Source of the DNA: CBDDBX01 sp965225955
GTDB lineage: Bacteria > Acidobacteriota > Aminicenantia > UBA2199
Assembly: GCA_965225955.1 (NCBI GenBank)
Contig: CBDDBX010000041.1
Span: 44,729 to 108,728, forward strand
Direction of reading: 5' to 3'
Length of the DNA stretch: 64,000 nt
The position numbers and the translations under genes are program-made. Under the pieces are notes generated by a model. It worked only from the letters and a program-made list of their open reading frames with translations. It searched no databases and was not told where the DNA came from. Below, in pieces: positions 52,664 through 62,224 of this stretch (position 1 is its first letter; every line of letters starts with the position of its first letter).

Positions 52664-52692
52664 TTGTTTTTGTAGGTTTATTGGGGTAAAAT
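52664..52692 (+). promoter_or_regulatory. candidate promoter of the ABC export operon
   Basis: TTGTTT (52664-52669) and TAAAAT (52687-52692) are separated by 17 bp, about 48 bases before the ATG at 52740. The gap 52350-52663 shows no gene. Confidence 0.45.
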
Positions 52693-52739
52693 TTACTTAA
52701 TTGACTGAAAGCAGGCGGTTTGTGGCTGAGAGGAGTGTT

Positions 52740-53414
52740 ATGTTAAAAATTGAAGGACTGAAGAAATTTTATCAGATGGGAGATACTACTGTTAAAGCTC
52801 TTGATGGAGTTGATCTGAATGTTAAATCCAATGACTTTATAGCAATTATGGGAACTTCCGGTTCGGGTAAATCTACTTTTATGAATATTCTGGGGTGCCT
52901 TGACACTCCATCCGAAGGCTCATATCTTCTGAATGGAACTGAGGTGTCAAATATGTCTGATGATGAGCTGGCGGATATCAGAAATCGTAAACTGGGATTT
53001 ATTTTCCAGAGCTTCCATCTTTTACCAAGATATAGTGCTCTTAAAAATGTAGCCCTGCCTCTCTTCTACTCTGATAGTTATGAAGAGAGTTTTGCAAAAG
53101 CTGAAGAGATGCTTGAAATGGTTGGGCTGGGTGACCGTATGGATCATAAGCCAACAGAGCTGTCCGGTGGACAAAGGCAGAGAGTGGCAATAGCAAGGGC
53201 ACTAATTAATAAGCCTGATATTATTCTTGCAGATGAGCCAACTGGTAATCTGGATACAGCTACAACCTATGAGATTATGGATATTCTTCAGAAACTCCAC
53301 AGTAAAGGGCAGACTATAATAATGGTAACTCATGAACCCGATATCGCTGAATATGCAAATACTGTAATAACTATGAAAGATGGGAGAATCGTAGATGAAA
53401 AGAGCAATATTTAG
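52740..53414 (+). CDS. MacB/LolD-type ABC transporter ATP-binding protein
   Basis: The 224-residue ATPase has Walker A (GTSGSGKST), the signature LSGGQRQRVAIARAL, Walker B (IILADEPTGNLD) and a switch His (VTHEP). The FQSFHLLPRYSALKNVALPL segment is typical of the MacB/LolD class, whose transporters work by mechanotransmission. ATG 52740 follows GAGAGGAG by four bases and is preferred to the TTG 13 codons upstream. Its end overlaps the first adaptor gene by 20 bases. Confidence 0.93.
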   Translation: MLKIEGLKKFYQMGDTTVKALDGVDLNVKSNDFIAIMGTSGSGKSTFMNILGCLDTPSEGSYLLNGTEVSNMSDDELADIRNRKLGFIFQSFHLLPRYSALKNVALPLFYSDSYEESFAKAEEMLEMVGLGDRMDHKPTELSGGQRQRVAIARALINKPDIILADEPTGNLDTATTYEIMDILQKLHSKGQTIIMVTHEPDIAEYANTVITMKDGRIVDEKSNI

Positions 53415-54585
53415 TCTTCTTGGTGTGCTGGTACTTATTTCAAATATAAGTGCAGAAAAAACAGAGAGAGGTAAATTTGTTAAAAATATGACTTTTACCG
53501 GTAATGTAAGAGCAAGTAAATCTGAGAGATTTGTAGTACCCAAATCAAGTTCATGGCAGGTTCAGATAAAATGGATGCCTAAAGAAGGAACTATTATAAA
53601 GGTGGGTGATCCGGTAGTAAGATTTGATACCTCAACTATGGCAAACGATATAGAAACCCTTGAAACTTCAATCAGAGATAAGAGAGAGATGCTCCAGAAT
53701 AAAGTCATTGAAAACAGACACTCTCTTCTTGAACTGGATATAAACAGAAAGAAAGCTGAGATAGAATATAATAAAGCAAAACTTGATGCCGGAGTTCCAA
53801 AAGAGATTGTGTCAGACTATGACTACTCCCAGAAGCAGTTTCAACTTAAAAAGAGCAGAATCGGATTTGAAACTGCTCTTTATGAGCAGAAGGTAAAAAC
53901 AGAATCTATTAAATCTGATGTTAAGACTCTGAAAATTGAGATTGAAGAGGAAAAGAATAAACTGGATAAGAAGAGAGGAATGCTTACAAGTCATACTTTA
54001 ACAGCGAAAACATCAGGTCCTCTTGTCTATTCAATGCATCCATGGGAAGGGAGAAAGTTCCAGATTGGGGAGAGTGTTTCTGTATCCTGGGCTGTGGCGG
54101 AAATTCCTGATAAGGACTCTCTTAAAATTGAGGTGTGGGTTAATGAAACAGAGATACACCAGATCAGAAAAGGGTGTTTGGTTAAGCTTTTTCCAGATGC
54201 CTACCCTGAAAAGAGTTTCATGGGTAAAGTTATATCTGTTGCAAACAGTGCTGAAAAAAGAAAAGAGTGGGGTAAAATAAAGAGGTTTGAAGTTACGGTT
54301 GAGCCTGAGAATATAGATAAAAGCATCATGAAATCAGGTATGAGTGTCAGATGCGAACTTATTGTGTCAGAGAAAGAAGATGCTCTTCTTATTCCTATAT
54401 CAATGGCTTATATAAAAGGTCAGAGTGCATGGGTGAAAAGCAGACATAATGGGCTTATTGAAATTGGAGAATTTATTAGTAACTACTTCTACATTTCCCC
54501 ATATGATGAGAAGGGCCTTAAAGAGGGAGTAGAGCTTGTTAAACCTGACACTAATGATATAAGGGAGATTAACAATGAAAAATAG
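53395..54585 (+). CDS. membrane-fusion (HlyD/MacA-like) adaptor protein 1
   Basis: The 396-residue protein has a signal peptide (ending ISAE), a barrel/lipoyl half (WMPKEGTIIKVGDPVVRFDT), a long coiled-coil hairpin (~residues 85-205) and the second lipoyl half (TAKTSGPLVYSMHPWEGRKF), followed by a beta-barrel domain. It would span the periplasm between the permease and an outer-membrane channel. It overlaps both neighbours, so the operon is tightly coupled. Its coiled coil differs from those of the next two adaptors. Confidence 0.85.
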   Translation: MKRAIFSLLGVLVLISNISAEKTERGKFVKNMTFTGNVRASKSERFVVPKSSSWQVQIKWMPKEGTIIKVGDPVVRFDTSTMANDIETLETSIRDKREMLQNKVIENRHSLLELDINRKKAEIEYNKAKLDAGVPKEIVSDYDYSQKQFQLKKSRIGFETALYEQKVKTESIKSDVKTLKIEIEEEKNKLDKKRGMLTSHTLTAKTSGPLVYSMHPWEGRKFQIGESVSVSWAVAEIPDKDSLKIEVWVNETEIHQIRKGCLVKLFPDAYPEKSFMGKVISVANSAEKRKEWGKIKRFEVTVEPENIDKSIMKSGMSVRCELIVSEKEDALLIPISMAYIKGQSAWVKSRHNGLIEIGEFISNYFYISPYDEKGLKEGVELVKPDTNDIREINNEK

Positions 54586-55786
54586 AAAGGTTCTTTATGG
54601 AGTTGTAGTTATTGTTCTTATATTTCTTGTATATAACCTTCCTCTGTTTACCAGAGATGGAGAGACTTTCTATACAGTAAAAAAAGATAGAACCGAAGAT
54701 ACAATTGATGCGAAAGGGGAACTGAAATCCTCCAGCTCAGTATTTGTAGGCTGTCCTCAGATAAGAAGAGTCTGGAATTTTACTATTACATACATGGCTC
54801 CTGAAGGAAAACCTGTAAAAAAAGGTCAGAGAATAATCTCTTTTGATACAAAGAAGCTTCATGAAAAACTATCGGTGAAAACCAGTGAATTTGAGACTGC
54901 AAAAAAAGAGCTGGAGAAAGCGAAACTGGTTGAACAGGAGGTGCTTGATTCTCTTAAACTAAGCAGATCAGAAGCTGGTGTGAAAACTGCAAAAGCCAGA
55001 AGAAAAGCAGAACAGCCTGAAGAGTTTGTTGCTTCCAATGTACTTAAAAAACTTAAATATGATTATGAAGCAGCTCAGCTTGAAGAGAAACTTTCTATAA
55101 GTAAGATTGAGAATCAGAAAGCAAAGATGAGATCAAAGTTCAGCCTCCTTAATAGTAAATTAAAAAGACTTGATCATAAAATTGAAGAGCTCAAATCCGC
55201 AATGAAAGCTATGACTGTCAAAGCCCCTGCAGAGGGAATGCTTGTATATATAGCTGACTGGAAGGGAAGGAAAAAATCTGTAGGAGATTCAGTATGGAGA
55301 GGGGATTTTATAATGGAGATTCCTGATCTTAAAAGAATGAATCTGGAAGCAGTAATACCGGAATCAGCTGCAGGGAAACTGAAAGAGGGACTTAAAGCTC
55401 ACATAAGAATCGATGCAAATCCTGATACCATATATGAAGGTGTGGTAACCTCTATAGGGAGGATCTTCCGGCGAAAATCTGAAGATCAGCCCGGTATTGT
55501 ACTGGATTGTAAAGTTGAACTAAGTAAATCTGATCCTGAGGTTATGAAGCCAGGTATGGCTGCTTCAGTATCAGTTCTTCTGCCAGGTGAAACTGAATCT
55601 ATCAGAATTCCGAGAAAAGCTGTAATTGTTGAAAATAATGAGACCTTTGTTCTGAAAAAAGGCTTTTGGGGAAAAGGAACCAAAACAAAGGTTGTACTGG
55701 GTAGGAAACTTAAGACCATGGTTGAAGTAAAATCTGGTTTAAATGTGTCAGATGTGTTGATAATTCCTTCAGGAGAGATGATTTGA
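54575..55786 (+). CDS. membrane-fusion adaptor protein 2
   Basis: The 403-residue protein is held by an N-terminal helix (VLYGVVVIVLIFLVYNLPLF), with MAPEGKPVKKGQRIISFDT as first lipoyl half, a coiled coil (~110-215), MTVKAPAEGMLVYIADWKGR as second half, and a beta-barrel with RIDANPDTIYEGVVTSIG. It overlaps adaptor 1 by 11 bases and adaptor 3 follows at once. The W-K-G-x-K segment is shared by adaptors 2 and 3, showing common origin. Confidence 0.85.
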   Translation: MKNRKVLYGVVVIVLIFLVYNLPLFTRDGETFYTVKKDRTEDTIDAKGELKSSSSVFVGCPQIRRVWNFTITYMAPEGKPVKKGQRIISFDTKKLHEKLSVKTSEFETAKKELEKAKLVEQEVLDSLKLSRSEAGVKTAKARRKAEQPEEFVASNVLKKLKYDYEAAQLEEKLSISKIENQKAKMRSKFSLLNSKLKRLDHKIEELKSAMKAMTVKAPAEGMLVYIADWKGRKKSVGDSVWRGDFIMEIPDLKRMNLEAVIPESAAGKLKEGLKAHIRIDANPDTIYEGVVTSIGRIFRRKSEDQPGIVLDCKVELSKSDPEVMKPGMAASVSVLLPGETESIRIPRKAVIVENNETFVLKKGFWGKGTKTKVVLGRKLKTMVEVKSGLNVSDVLIIPSGEMI

Positions 55787-55797
55787 GAGAAGTGAAA

Positions 55798-56997
55798 ATG
55801 AGTTACAGATTAATAATAGCTATAATACTGATATTCTTTGCTGCCGGCTGCAGTAATAGATCTGAACAGCTGGTAAGCACAAAAATAAGAAAGAACAATT
55901 TTGAAATAACTATTCCTTCATTTGGTGCTCTCAGAGCAGTTAAATCTACTCCTGTTAAAGTACCTGTTAATGTAAGAGGCAGATTAACAATAATTTTTCT
56001 GAAAGAGGAGAACTCTTTTGTAAAAAAAGGTGATCTGGTAGTAAGCTTCGATAAAACCAGCTATCTGGAGAATATTAAAAGAGAAGAGTATAAGATTGCC
56101 AAACTCAATCTTGAGATACTAAAGAAAGAGAATGATCTGAAGAAAGAGAAGAAGAGCATCAGAAGTGATATAGAAAAGGTTAAAATTGAGAAAGAGATTT
56201 CTGACAGTTATGGTAAGAGAGATGAAACGATCTATTCACGTAACGATATTATAGAGACACAGATCAATGACGCATATCTGAAAGTCAAAACAGATCATTT
56301 TACTCAGAAGGAGTCCAAGCAGGATCGTAAAGCTGAAGCAGAACTTCAGCTTCTCAGGTTGAAGAAGAAGACTGTAAGCGTAAAAATAAAGCAGTATCAG
56401 GATACACTTAACTCTCTTGAACTGAGAGCTCCCCATGATGGTCTTTTTGTCTATAAGAAGAACTGGAAAGGTGAGAAACCCAGAGTAGGGAAGAGTGCAT
56501 ATCGTGGGATGGAACTGGCAAAACTGCCGGATCTGTCTGAAATGGAAGCAATTGTACATGTGCTGGAATCTGAAGCCTCAGGTTTAAAAGAGAATCTCAG
56601 GGTGTCTGTTACTCTTGATTCTGTTCCAGGTAAAGAGTTCTCAGGAAAGATAAAGTCTATTGCAGCTATTGCAAAACCCGTTGATAAGGATTCACAGCTT
56701 AAATACTTTGAGGTAAAAGTTGTGATGGATAAAACTGATACCAGATTAATGAAGCCAGGTGTTGGTGTACATGCAAGTATATATGTATCAAAACTTGAAG
56801 ATGTTATCTCGGTTCCCAATCAGGTTATTTTCAAAAAAGACGGAAAGACTCTTGTTTATGTAAAAAGAGGCGGAAGCTTCGAAAACCGTGAAGTTACAAC
56901 AGGTGTCAGAAGTATTACAAAGACAGTTATTAAAGATGGATTGAAAGAGGGAGACGAAGTCTTACTGAATGCACCGGAAGGAGAAGGTGGAGAATAA
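55798..56997 (+). CDS. membrane-fusion adaptor protein 3 (lipoprotein)
   Basis: The 399-residue protein has a lipoprotein signal (IIAIILIFFAAGCS, Cys about residue 18), the lipoyl half FVKKGDLVVSFDK, a coiled coil (~95-210), LRAPHDGLFVYKKNWKGEKP and a beta-barrel. ATG 55798 is preferred to TTG 55783, which overlaps the previous stop; GAGAGAAG precedes the ATG. It shares its last base region with the permease start. Confidence 0.85.
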   Translation: MSYRLIIAIILIFFAAGCSNRSEQLVSTKIRKNNFEITIPSFGALRAVKSTPVKVPVNVRGRLTIIFLKEENSFVKKGDLVVSFDKTSYLENIKREEYKIAKLNLEILKKENDLKKEKKSIRSDIEKVKIEKEISDSYGKRDETIYSRNDIIETQINDAYLKVKTDHFTQKESKQDRKAEAELQLLRLKKKTVSVKIKQYQDTLNSLELRAPHDGLFVYKKNWKGEKPRVGKSAYRGMELAKLPDLSEMEAIVHVLESEASGLKENLRVSVTLDSVPGKEFSGKIKSIAAIAKPVDKDSQLKYFEVKVVMDKTDTRLMKPGVGVHASIYVSKLEDVISVPNQVIFKKDGKTLVYVKRGGSFENREVTTGVRSITKTVIKDGLKEGDEVLLNAPEGEGGE

Positions 56998-58253
56998 TGG
57001 ATTTAAAACAGCTTAAATGGAGATGGAGACTGGAGCTGGGACAGGCTTTTGAATCCCTTATGCAGCATAAACTCAGAACAACTCTTACGCTGCTGGGTAT
57101 GATATTTGGTGTAGGAGCAGTTATATCAATGCTCAATATAGGAAAAGGAGCTGAAGAGGAAGCTCTGAAGCTTATAGATTCTATGGGACTGAGAAATATC
57201 ATAGTAAAAAATGTAGAGTTCAGTGATAATAAACTGAAAGAGATAAGGGAGTCTTCCATGGGACTGACTCTGCAGGACCTTAATGCCTCAGTAGAGACAC
57301 TGCCTTTTCTTGACTCCTACAGCGCATTAAAGAAAATTTCCTCCTACTCAATAATAAGTGATTACGGTTCAAGTGATGCAAGTGTAACTGGAGTTACTCC
57401 AAGTCATAATATTATGGCCTCCATTAAACTTAAAGAAGGGAGGTTTATTCTGCCTGTGGATGATATGCACTACTCAAGAGTCTGTGTTATTGGCAGTAGT
57501 GTAGCATCGTCTCTTTTTCCTGATATGTCACCTGTAGGTAAATCTTTGAAAATTAACCATATCTGGTTCAGGGTTGTAGGAGTTATAGCAGATAAAGAGA
57601 TACACAAAAAAGAGTTTCAGGGAGTATCTCTTACAGGTAATCAGAACAGTATCTATCTCCCTGTTAATACAGGATTGAATACATTCCGTTTTAAACCTCT
57701 GGAGTCAGAACTGGATGAGTTCAGAATTAAACTTAAAAAAGGAGTTCCTGCGTCTGTAGCAGCAATAACCCTTGAGCATCTTTTAAGCAGAAGACACAGG
57801 GAGACAAAAGATTATGAACTTGTAGTTCCTGAAGCATTGATGGAACAGCATAGAAAGACTCAGAGGATCTTTACTATTGTTATGGCCTGTGTAGCAGGAA
57901 TATCTCTTCTGGTAGGTGGTATTGGTATTATGAATATTATGCTGGCAACAGTGCTTGAGAGAACTAAGGAGATAGGTTTAAGAAGAGCTATCGGAGCGAC
58001 TCAGGCAGATATAAAGAGGCAGTTTGTTACTGAGACTTTTGCTGTATCTTTATCCGGCGGGGCTCTGGGAATACTCTTTGGGTTTCTCCTTTCTGTAGTT
58101 ATTGCAGGTTTTGCCGGCTGGCCTGTTGGCTGGTCATTATGGTCGATAGTTCTCTCTTTCGGAGTCTGTGCGGTTATAGGTGTTGTATTTGGACTCTATC
58201 CTGCAGTTCAGGCATCAAAACTTGATCCTATCAATGCTTTAAGACACGATTAA
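56997..58253 (+). CDS. MacB-like FtsX-domain ABC permease
   Basis: The 418-residue protein has one N-terminal helix (LRTTLTLLGMIFGVGAVISM), a large periplasmic MacB_PCD domain (~residues 45-285) and three C-terminal helices of the FtsX domain with GGIGIMNIMLATVLERTKEIGLRRAIGA, the family hallmark. With the ATPase and adaptors it forms a type VII-like exporter for peptides, lipids or drugs. No TolC-like gene is nearby. It ends the operon and a terminator follows. Confidence 0.92.
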   Translation: MDLKQLKWRWRLELGQAFESLMQHKLRTTLTLLGMIFGVGAVISMLNIGKGAEEEALKLIDSMGLRNIIVKNVEFSDNKLKEIRESSMGLTLQDLNASVETLPFLDSYSALKKISSYSIISDYGSSDASVTGVTPSHNIMASIKLKEGRFILPVDDMHYSRVCVIGSSVASSLFPDMSPVGKSLKINHIWFRVVGVIADKEIHKKEFQGVSLTGNQNSIYLPVNTGLNTFRFKPLESELDEFRIKLKKGVPASVAAITLEHLLSRRHRETKDYELVVPEALMEQHRKTQRIFTIVMACVAGISLLVGGIGIMNIMLATVLERTKEIGLRRAIGATQADIKRQFVTETFAVSLSGGALGILFGFLLSVVIAGFAGWPVGWSLWSIVLSFGVCAVIGVVFGLYPAVQASKLDPINALRHD

Positions 58254-58276
58254 GCTCATTCTTTTTTTAGATAGTA

Positions 58277-58302
58277 AGGGTGGAGTGCTACTCCGCCCTT
58301 TT
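58277..58302 (+). terminator. rho-independent terminator of the ABC export operon
   Basis: AGGGTGGAG (58277-58285) pairs with CTCCGCCCT (58291-58299), with one G-T pair, over a five-base loop, and TTT follows. The gap 58303-58553 has no gene. Confidence 0.75.
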
Positions 58303-58553
58303 ATTCAGATTACTCCTCATCAGTAAGCATAAATCCAATTTTACATAAGACTTTCATGTTCCGTTAAAGAACGGAAAATGCATTAATTATAACGAACTCA
58401 AAACCATTTCCTCCGGTTACACAATAACTCCATTAATCTAACCTGACAGAAGTACAATATTAGTGAGATAAATACCGGAGAATTAATGGTATCTATCGAT
58501 GCGGAGTTTTTTTAACCTTATTAAGGATAGAGAAGGGAATGGAGGAGAGTTTT

Positions 58554-58937
58554 ATGAAACGGAAATTTTTTTTATTGATCTTAATTACAGGAATGATCTT
58601 TTTTGCAGGGTGTAAATCAAGTGATGAAGCAGAAAATAAGATGGATGTCAGTGGTGAGTGGGAGTTGACAGTTACAGTCAGGGAAGCGGTGTTTACCAAT
58701 CAGACTACATTCGATGGTACTGCTTCAGGAGGAACTGTAAAATCTGAAGGCTTTCTGCCAGGAAGTTATACAATAATAGATGGTAATAAGATTACCTGGA
58801 ACTGGAAGAATGATTGGTTCTATGAAGATTTTAATGGTAATGTTCACTCGTCATCGAGTATGTCAGGTACAGCAACAATAAGAGAGCTGAGCACAAATGA
58901 GACAGCTGAGGCCACATGGTCTGCCAGAAAATTGTAA
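58554..58937 (+). CDS. small lipoprotein of unknown function
   Basis: The 127-residue protein has a lipobox (LLILITGMIFFAGCKSS, Cys ~18) and then a short beta-rich domain (VSGEWELTVTVRE, GNKITWNWKN, GTATIRELSTN) that resembles lipocalin-like small lipoproteins, without firm assignment. ATG 58554 has GGAGGAG seven bases upstream. It is monocistronic with terminators on both sides. Confidence 0.75.
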   Translation: MKRKFFLLILITGMIFFAGCKSSDEAENKMDVSGEWELTVTVREAVFTNQTTFDGTASGGTVKSEGFLPGSYTIIDGNKITWNWKNDWFYEDFNGNVHSSSSMSGTATIRELSTNETAEATWSARKL

Positions 58938-58960
58938 ATCTGACCTGATTCAAAATTCTT

Positions 58961-58986
58961 AAGGGGAAATATCTTTCCCCCTTTTA
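58961..58986 (+). terminator. terminator after the lipoprotein gene
   Basis: AAGGGGAAA (58961-58969) pairs with TTTCCCC plus CCTT (58974-58984) over a four-base loop, ending in TTTT. Confidence 0.7.
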
Positions 58987-59030
58987 ACTGCACACATAGA
59001 ATATCGTGTTAGTCTGTTCTATGGGTAAAA

Positions 59031-59063
59031 GTAAAATGTGAAGCTGTTGAGTTCACATTTTAC
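59031..59063 (-). terminator. 12-bp perfect hairpin ending the SBBP gene
   Basis: GTAAAATGTGAA and TTCACATTTTAC pair perfectly over nine bases. On the minus strand TTTTAC follows, just after the stop of the SBBP-repeat gene. Confidence 0.65.
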
Positions 59064-59078
59064 TTATATCTGAAATAA

Positions 59079-61241
59079 TTAGTTTGGATCTATCAGGCTC
59101 ACAAAGGTATCCAGAGGCCCTTCGAGATTTGACTGATAAGGAGTACCGCTAACAGGGTAGTTGGTGCTTTTAGTTACTCCACCAGTAAGAAGTCTTCCAT
59201 TAGGCGCAAAATTTACATGTTTAACATGATCATCTTTAGAGCCACCGATGCATGTTGAGAAGATCAGTCCCTGACCACCGGAAGATATATCAAGAAGTGA
59301 AACAAAACCCTGGTAGTAGCTGTAGGTTGCTCCCTGATAACTGTTTACCAGCGGGAAGTCATTACCTTTTGTAGCTCCTCCCAGAAGTATATGTCCACTT
59401 GAGTTGACAGTGATTGCTCTGCCTGTTTCTGTTCCGGTTCCTCCAAAATATGTACAGTAATTATTTGTTAACTGAGAACCGTTGAGACTCATCTTTGCAA
59501 TAAATGCATCATATGTGCCTTTCTTCGTAGTCTGATAAGCACCTGTTGTTACAGGGAAAAGCCCTGTTCCCGGCATACTCTCTGTTGTTCCTGTTATGTA
59601 TAGGGTATTACCGGAACCTACATAGAGATTGTTTATCTGGTCCCAGCCTACACCGCCAAAATAGGTTGAACAGACCAGACTTGCAGCTCCTGACTGATAG
59701 GTATCAAAAAGCGCGATAATACCATCTGCTGCACCATTCATTGTAGACTGGTATGCATTTTTAACAGGAAAATCTGTAGCTCTGGTATGAGCTGTCATAT
59801 ATACCTTACTATCTGAAGTTGAAGCTATCAGGGGAACATAACTTCTATCCTCGTCACCATAATTGGAACCACCTATATAGCTGCAATACTGAATATTACC
59901 ATACTGGTCCAATCTCATAAGGAAGTAGTCGTAAGAGCCTTTTTTTGTCGAAGAGTATGCTGTTGAAGTTACAGGAAAGCCTGAATTACTGGCTGTTAGC
60001 CCTGATATGTAAATTTCATTATAATTTCTGACTGCAATACCTTTGGCCCGGTCTCTGCCGGTACCGCCATAAAGTCTTGCTATAAGCAATTGGGACATGC
60101 CGGTGAGATTTGGGTCTATTTTGGCAAAAAGAAGATCATAAGATCCGTTTGTATGGCCTCCGTTTGTTGTTGGAAAACCATTATTTATACTACCATCGCT
60201 ACTGACACCGGAGAGGTAGATAATACCTGAGGTATCTGCATAAATTCCATAGCCCGCATCTACACCATCTCCACCAAGAACTGTTGAGTATACCAGGCTA
60301 TTGCTTCCGCCTTGATTCGTATCTATTACACTTATGAAGATATCGTGGTTACCACTCTGAATTGTTGTGTCCATTGGATTGGAAAAGGGGTAGTCACCAC
60401 TTACTGTGCAGCCGGTTACATACAACTTCCCATTATTATCGCTATAGAAACCGTAGTTGTACTCATAGATATGGGAACCTCCCACATATCCTGAATATAC
60501 AAGAACTACAGGGTCGATAATAAGAGCATGGTTTCTATCGTATGCTCCGGTTTTAAATCCGTAGGTATCAGAACTTATTTTTCTGAAATTCACATCAACA
60601 CTCTTCTGCTTCCCGTCAATAATCTGATAAGCAACAGGTCTGGAGTGTATCTGTTTACCGGCTTCTGTTCTGATTGTAATATTACCTGAGCTTTCAATAC
60701 AGGTAGATTTGGCACCTTCGTACCTGAAACGTATTGCAGATGGATCAGCCATAGGTTTAACTACCCAGTCATACTCAACCTTTCCATGTTTCCCGTAGAC
60801 TTTGAGGTCAATGTTACTGAAGAGGTTGTCGTACTGAATAGCCCGGGATGTGGTGATTGTTGTGTGGACATTCCGTCCACCTTTTTTTCTGATAAGATTC
60901 TGTTTACACTTCATAGGTGTAACTGAGTGTAAGTTTCCCGTTTTTATACTACTACCTGGAAAACTCATCTGATAAACTATACGCTTGGTTTTGTTACCGG
61001 AAACTTTCAGGTGCTGATCAAAAGTGAGGCGGTTTGATGTTGCCCACAGGGTAAAGCCTGAAGCTCTGGTATAGAACTTAACTGCCTGATGCACTTCTCC
61101 TCTGTTTTCTGAAAAATAGAGAGGAATCTGATTTTGATTCAGACTATTACCAGGTTTTGTGAACTCCCGGGATGGATAGTCTGCTGTGAGAAAAGAAAAC
61201 ATAAACACCATTGATAAGAAAAAACAACTGAATTTACTCAT
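59079..61241 (-). CDS. secreted SBBP-repeat beta-propeller protein
   Basis: The 720-residue protein has a signal peptide (FSCFFLSMVFMFSFLTAD), an N-terminal DUF7948-type domain (IPLYFSENRGEVHQAVKFY, IDLKVYGKHGKVEYDWVV, ALIIDPVVLVYSGYVGG) and then about seven SBBP repeats (YSTVLGGDGVDAGYGIYAD, CTYFGGTGTETGRAITV, G.T.S.FPV). These repeats build seven-bladed surface propellers. AAAGGAGG lies eleven bases before the ATG at 61241. There is no C-terminal sorting domain. It stands alone and is probably an exported adhesin or scaffold. Confidence 0.88.
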   Translation of the reverse strand: MSKFSCFFLSMVFMFSFLTADYPSREFTKPGNSLNQNQIPLYFSENRGEVHQAVKFYTRASGFTLWATSNRLTFDQHLKVSGNKTKRIVYQMSFPGSSIKTGNLHSVTPMKCKQNLIRKKGGRNVHTTITTSRAIQYDNLFSNIDLKVYGKHGKVEYDWVVKPMADPSAIRFRYEGAKSTCIESSGNITIRTEAGKQIHSRPVAYQIIDGKQKSVDVNFRKISSDTYGFKTGAYDRNHALIIDPVVLVYSGYVGGSHIYEYNYGFYSDNNGKLYVTGCTVSGDYPFSNPMDTTIQSGNHDIFISVIDTNQGGSNSLVYSTVLGGDGVDAGYGIYADTSGIIYLSGVSSDGSINNGFPTTNGGHTNGSYDLLFAKIDPNLTGMSQLLIARLYGGTGRDRAKGIAVRNYNEIYISGLTASNSGFPVTSTAYSSTKKGSYDYFLMRLDQYGNIQYCSYIGGSNYGDEDRSYVPLIASTSDSKVYMTAHTRATDFPVKNAYQSTMNGAADGIIALFDTYQSGAASLVCSTYFGGVGWDQINNLYVGSGNTLYITGTTESMPGTGLFPVTTGAYQTTKKGTYDAFIAKMSLNGSQLTNNYCTYFGGTGTETGRAITVNSSGHILLGGATKGNDFPLVNSYQGATYSYYQGFVSLLDISSGGQGLIFSTCIGGSKDDHVKHVNFAPNGRLLTGGVTKSTNYPVSGTPYQSNLEGPLDTFVSLIDPN

Positions 61242-61694
61242 AATTCGTTAATCCTCCTTTGTTTATTTGTTTAAGGATACGTACCAGAGTAAGTGAATGT
61301 TAAAAAAAAATTCAGAAAAAACCGGAAAGGCTTTTCTGAAGGTGTTTTTTAATTCAAAAAAGTGGATTTTGTGGTGTTTTTGCAAAGATCTGTATGAGTA
61401 ATATTAATCTCTGAATTTACTCTTCTGAGACAACGTATATTTTCTCAGTACAGAAAAGATATGGCTGAAAATATTTCCCGGGGAAATAATCTGTTCATTA
61501 TGCGCTTAGCCGGACCTGCTTCCGGCTGAAAAAAATTATACCTGTCAGAGATGTAAAAAAGTATGAAGTGAGAAGTTTTGCAACTTCAGTAATTAAGACA
61601 AGAAGATTTAAAAAGGTAAGAATGGAGCTTTTAAAGATATCCTCTTCTACTGTTTTAGTTGGAATAAAAGAGATTAATTTCAGGTAAATCGAGT
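61242..61694. other. gene-free stretch with an inverted repeat
   Basis: AGCCGGA and TCCGGCT (61508-61527) pair perfectly over six bases. A start-less 66-codon plus-strand frame (61488-61686) is open but resembles nothing known. The minus-strand promoter of the SBBP gene should lie near 61250-61310 but is not clear. Confidence 0.4.
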
Positions 61695-62102
61695 CTATAC
61701 GATACCTGAATCGTTAAGTGTTATTGAATAGTCCTGATCAGAAGTAATAATGTGATCCAGAAGCCAGTCTGTAAGAAAGAGCATTATATCATCCTGAGTC
61801 AGTCTGTTATCTATATCAAACTGCTCTTCAAGATCCATTACAGTTTTTATAAACTGCCAGTGCTGATGAATGTGTTCTTTAATATCTGAATACCCGGTAC
61901 GTCTCATATACTCTTCTTCCAGAGCAAAATGTTCATCTGCATAGTCTTTGAGTTGTTCTATAACATTTCTGATCTCTTTATTGAACTTATCTGCTTTTAT
62001 AAGTTTGTGGCATCTGTTTATAAGGTCAAACATGCTTTTATGCTGTCTGTCGAGCTCTTCAACATTAACTGAATACGAATCTTTCCATTCTATCAATTCC
62101 AT
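61695..62102 (-). CDS. bacteriohemerythrin (copy 2)
   Basis: The di-iron ligand set is complete: LDRQHKSMFDLIN, DEHFALEEEYM, HIHQH and HIITSDQDY. The start at ATG 62102 gives the usual MELIEWKDSYSVNV; a longer start at 62123 has no ribosome-binding site. It is a close relative of copy 3, 120 bp away on the same strand, and more distant from copy 1. Possible roles are oxygen sensing, storage or protection. Confidence 0.92.
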   Translation of the reverse strand: MELIEWKDSYSVNVEELDRQHKSMFDLINRCHKLIKADKFNKEIRNVIEQLKDYADEHFALEEEYMRRTGYSDIKEHIHQHWQFIKTVMDLEEQFDIDNRLTQDDIMLFLTDWLLDHIITSDQDYSITLNDSGIV

Positions 62103-62224
62103 TAACTCTTTCTGCCTCTTCATAAATTAATGAATTTTATACATATATATAAGCATAAATATATCTTTTTTTCTATAAAGAATATCGATATTTTCCTTAA
62201 CAGGAGCAATACAGATTCAGGGAT

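Noticed and set aside
61488..61686. Open 66-codon frame between the SBBP gene and hemerythrin copy 2
   Set aside because: It has no start codon near its beginning and no recognisable sequence.
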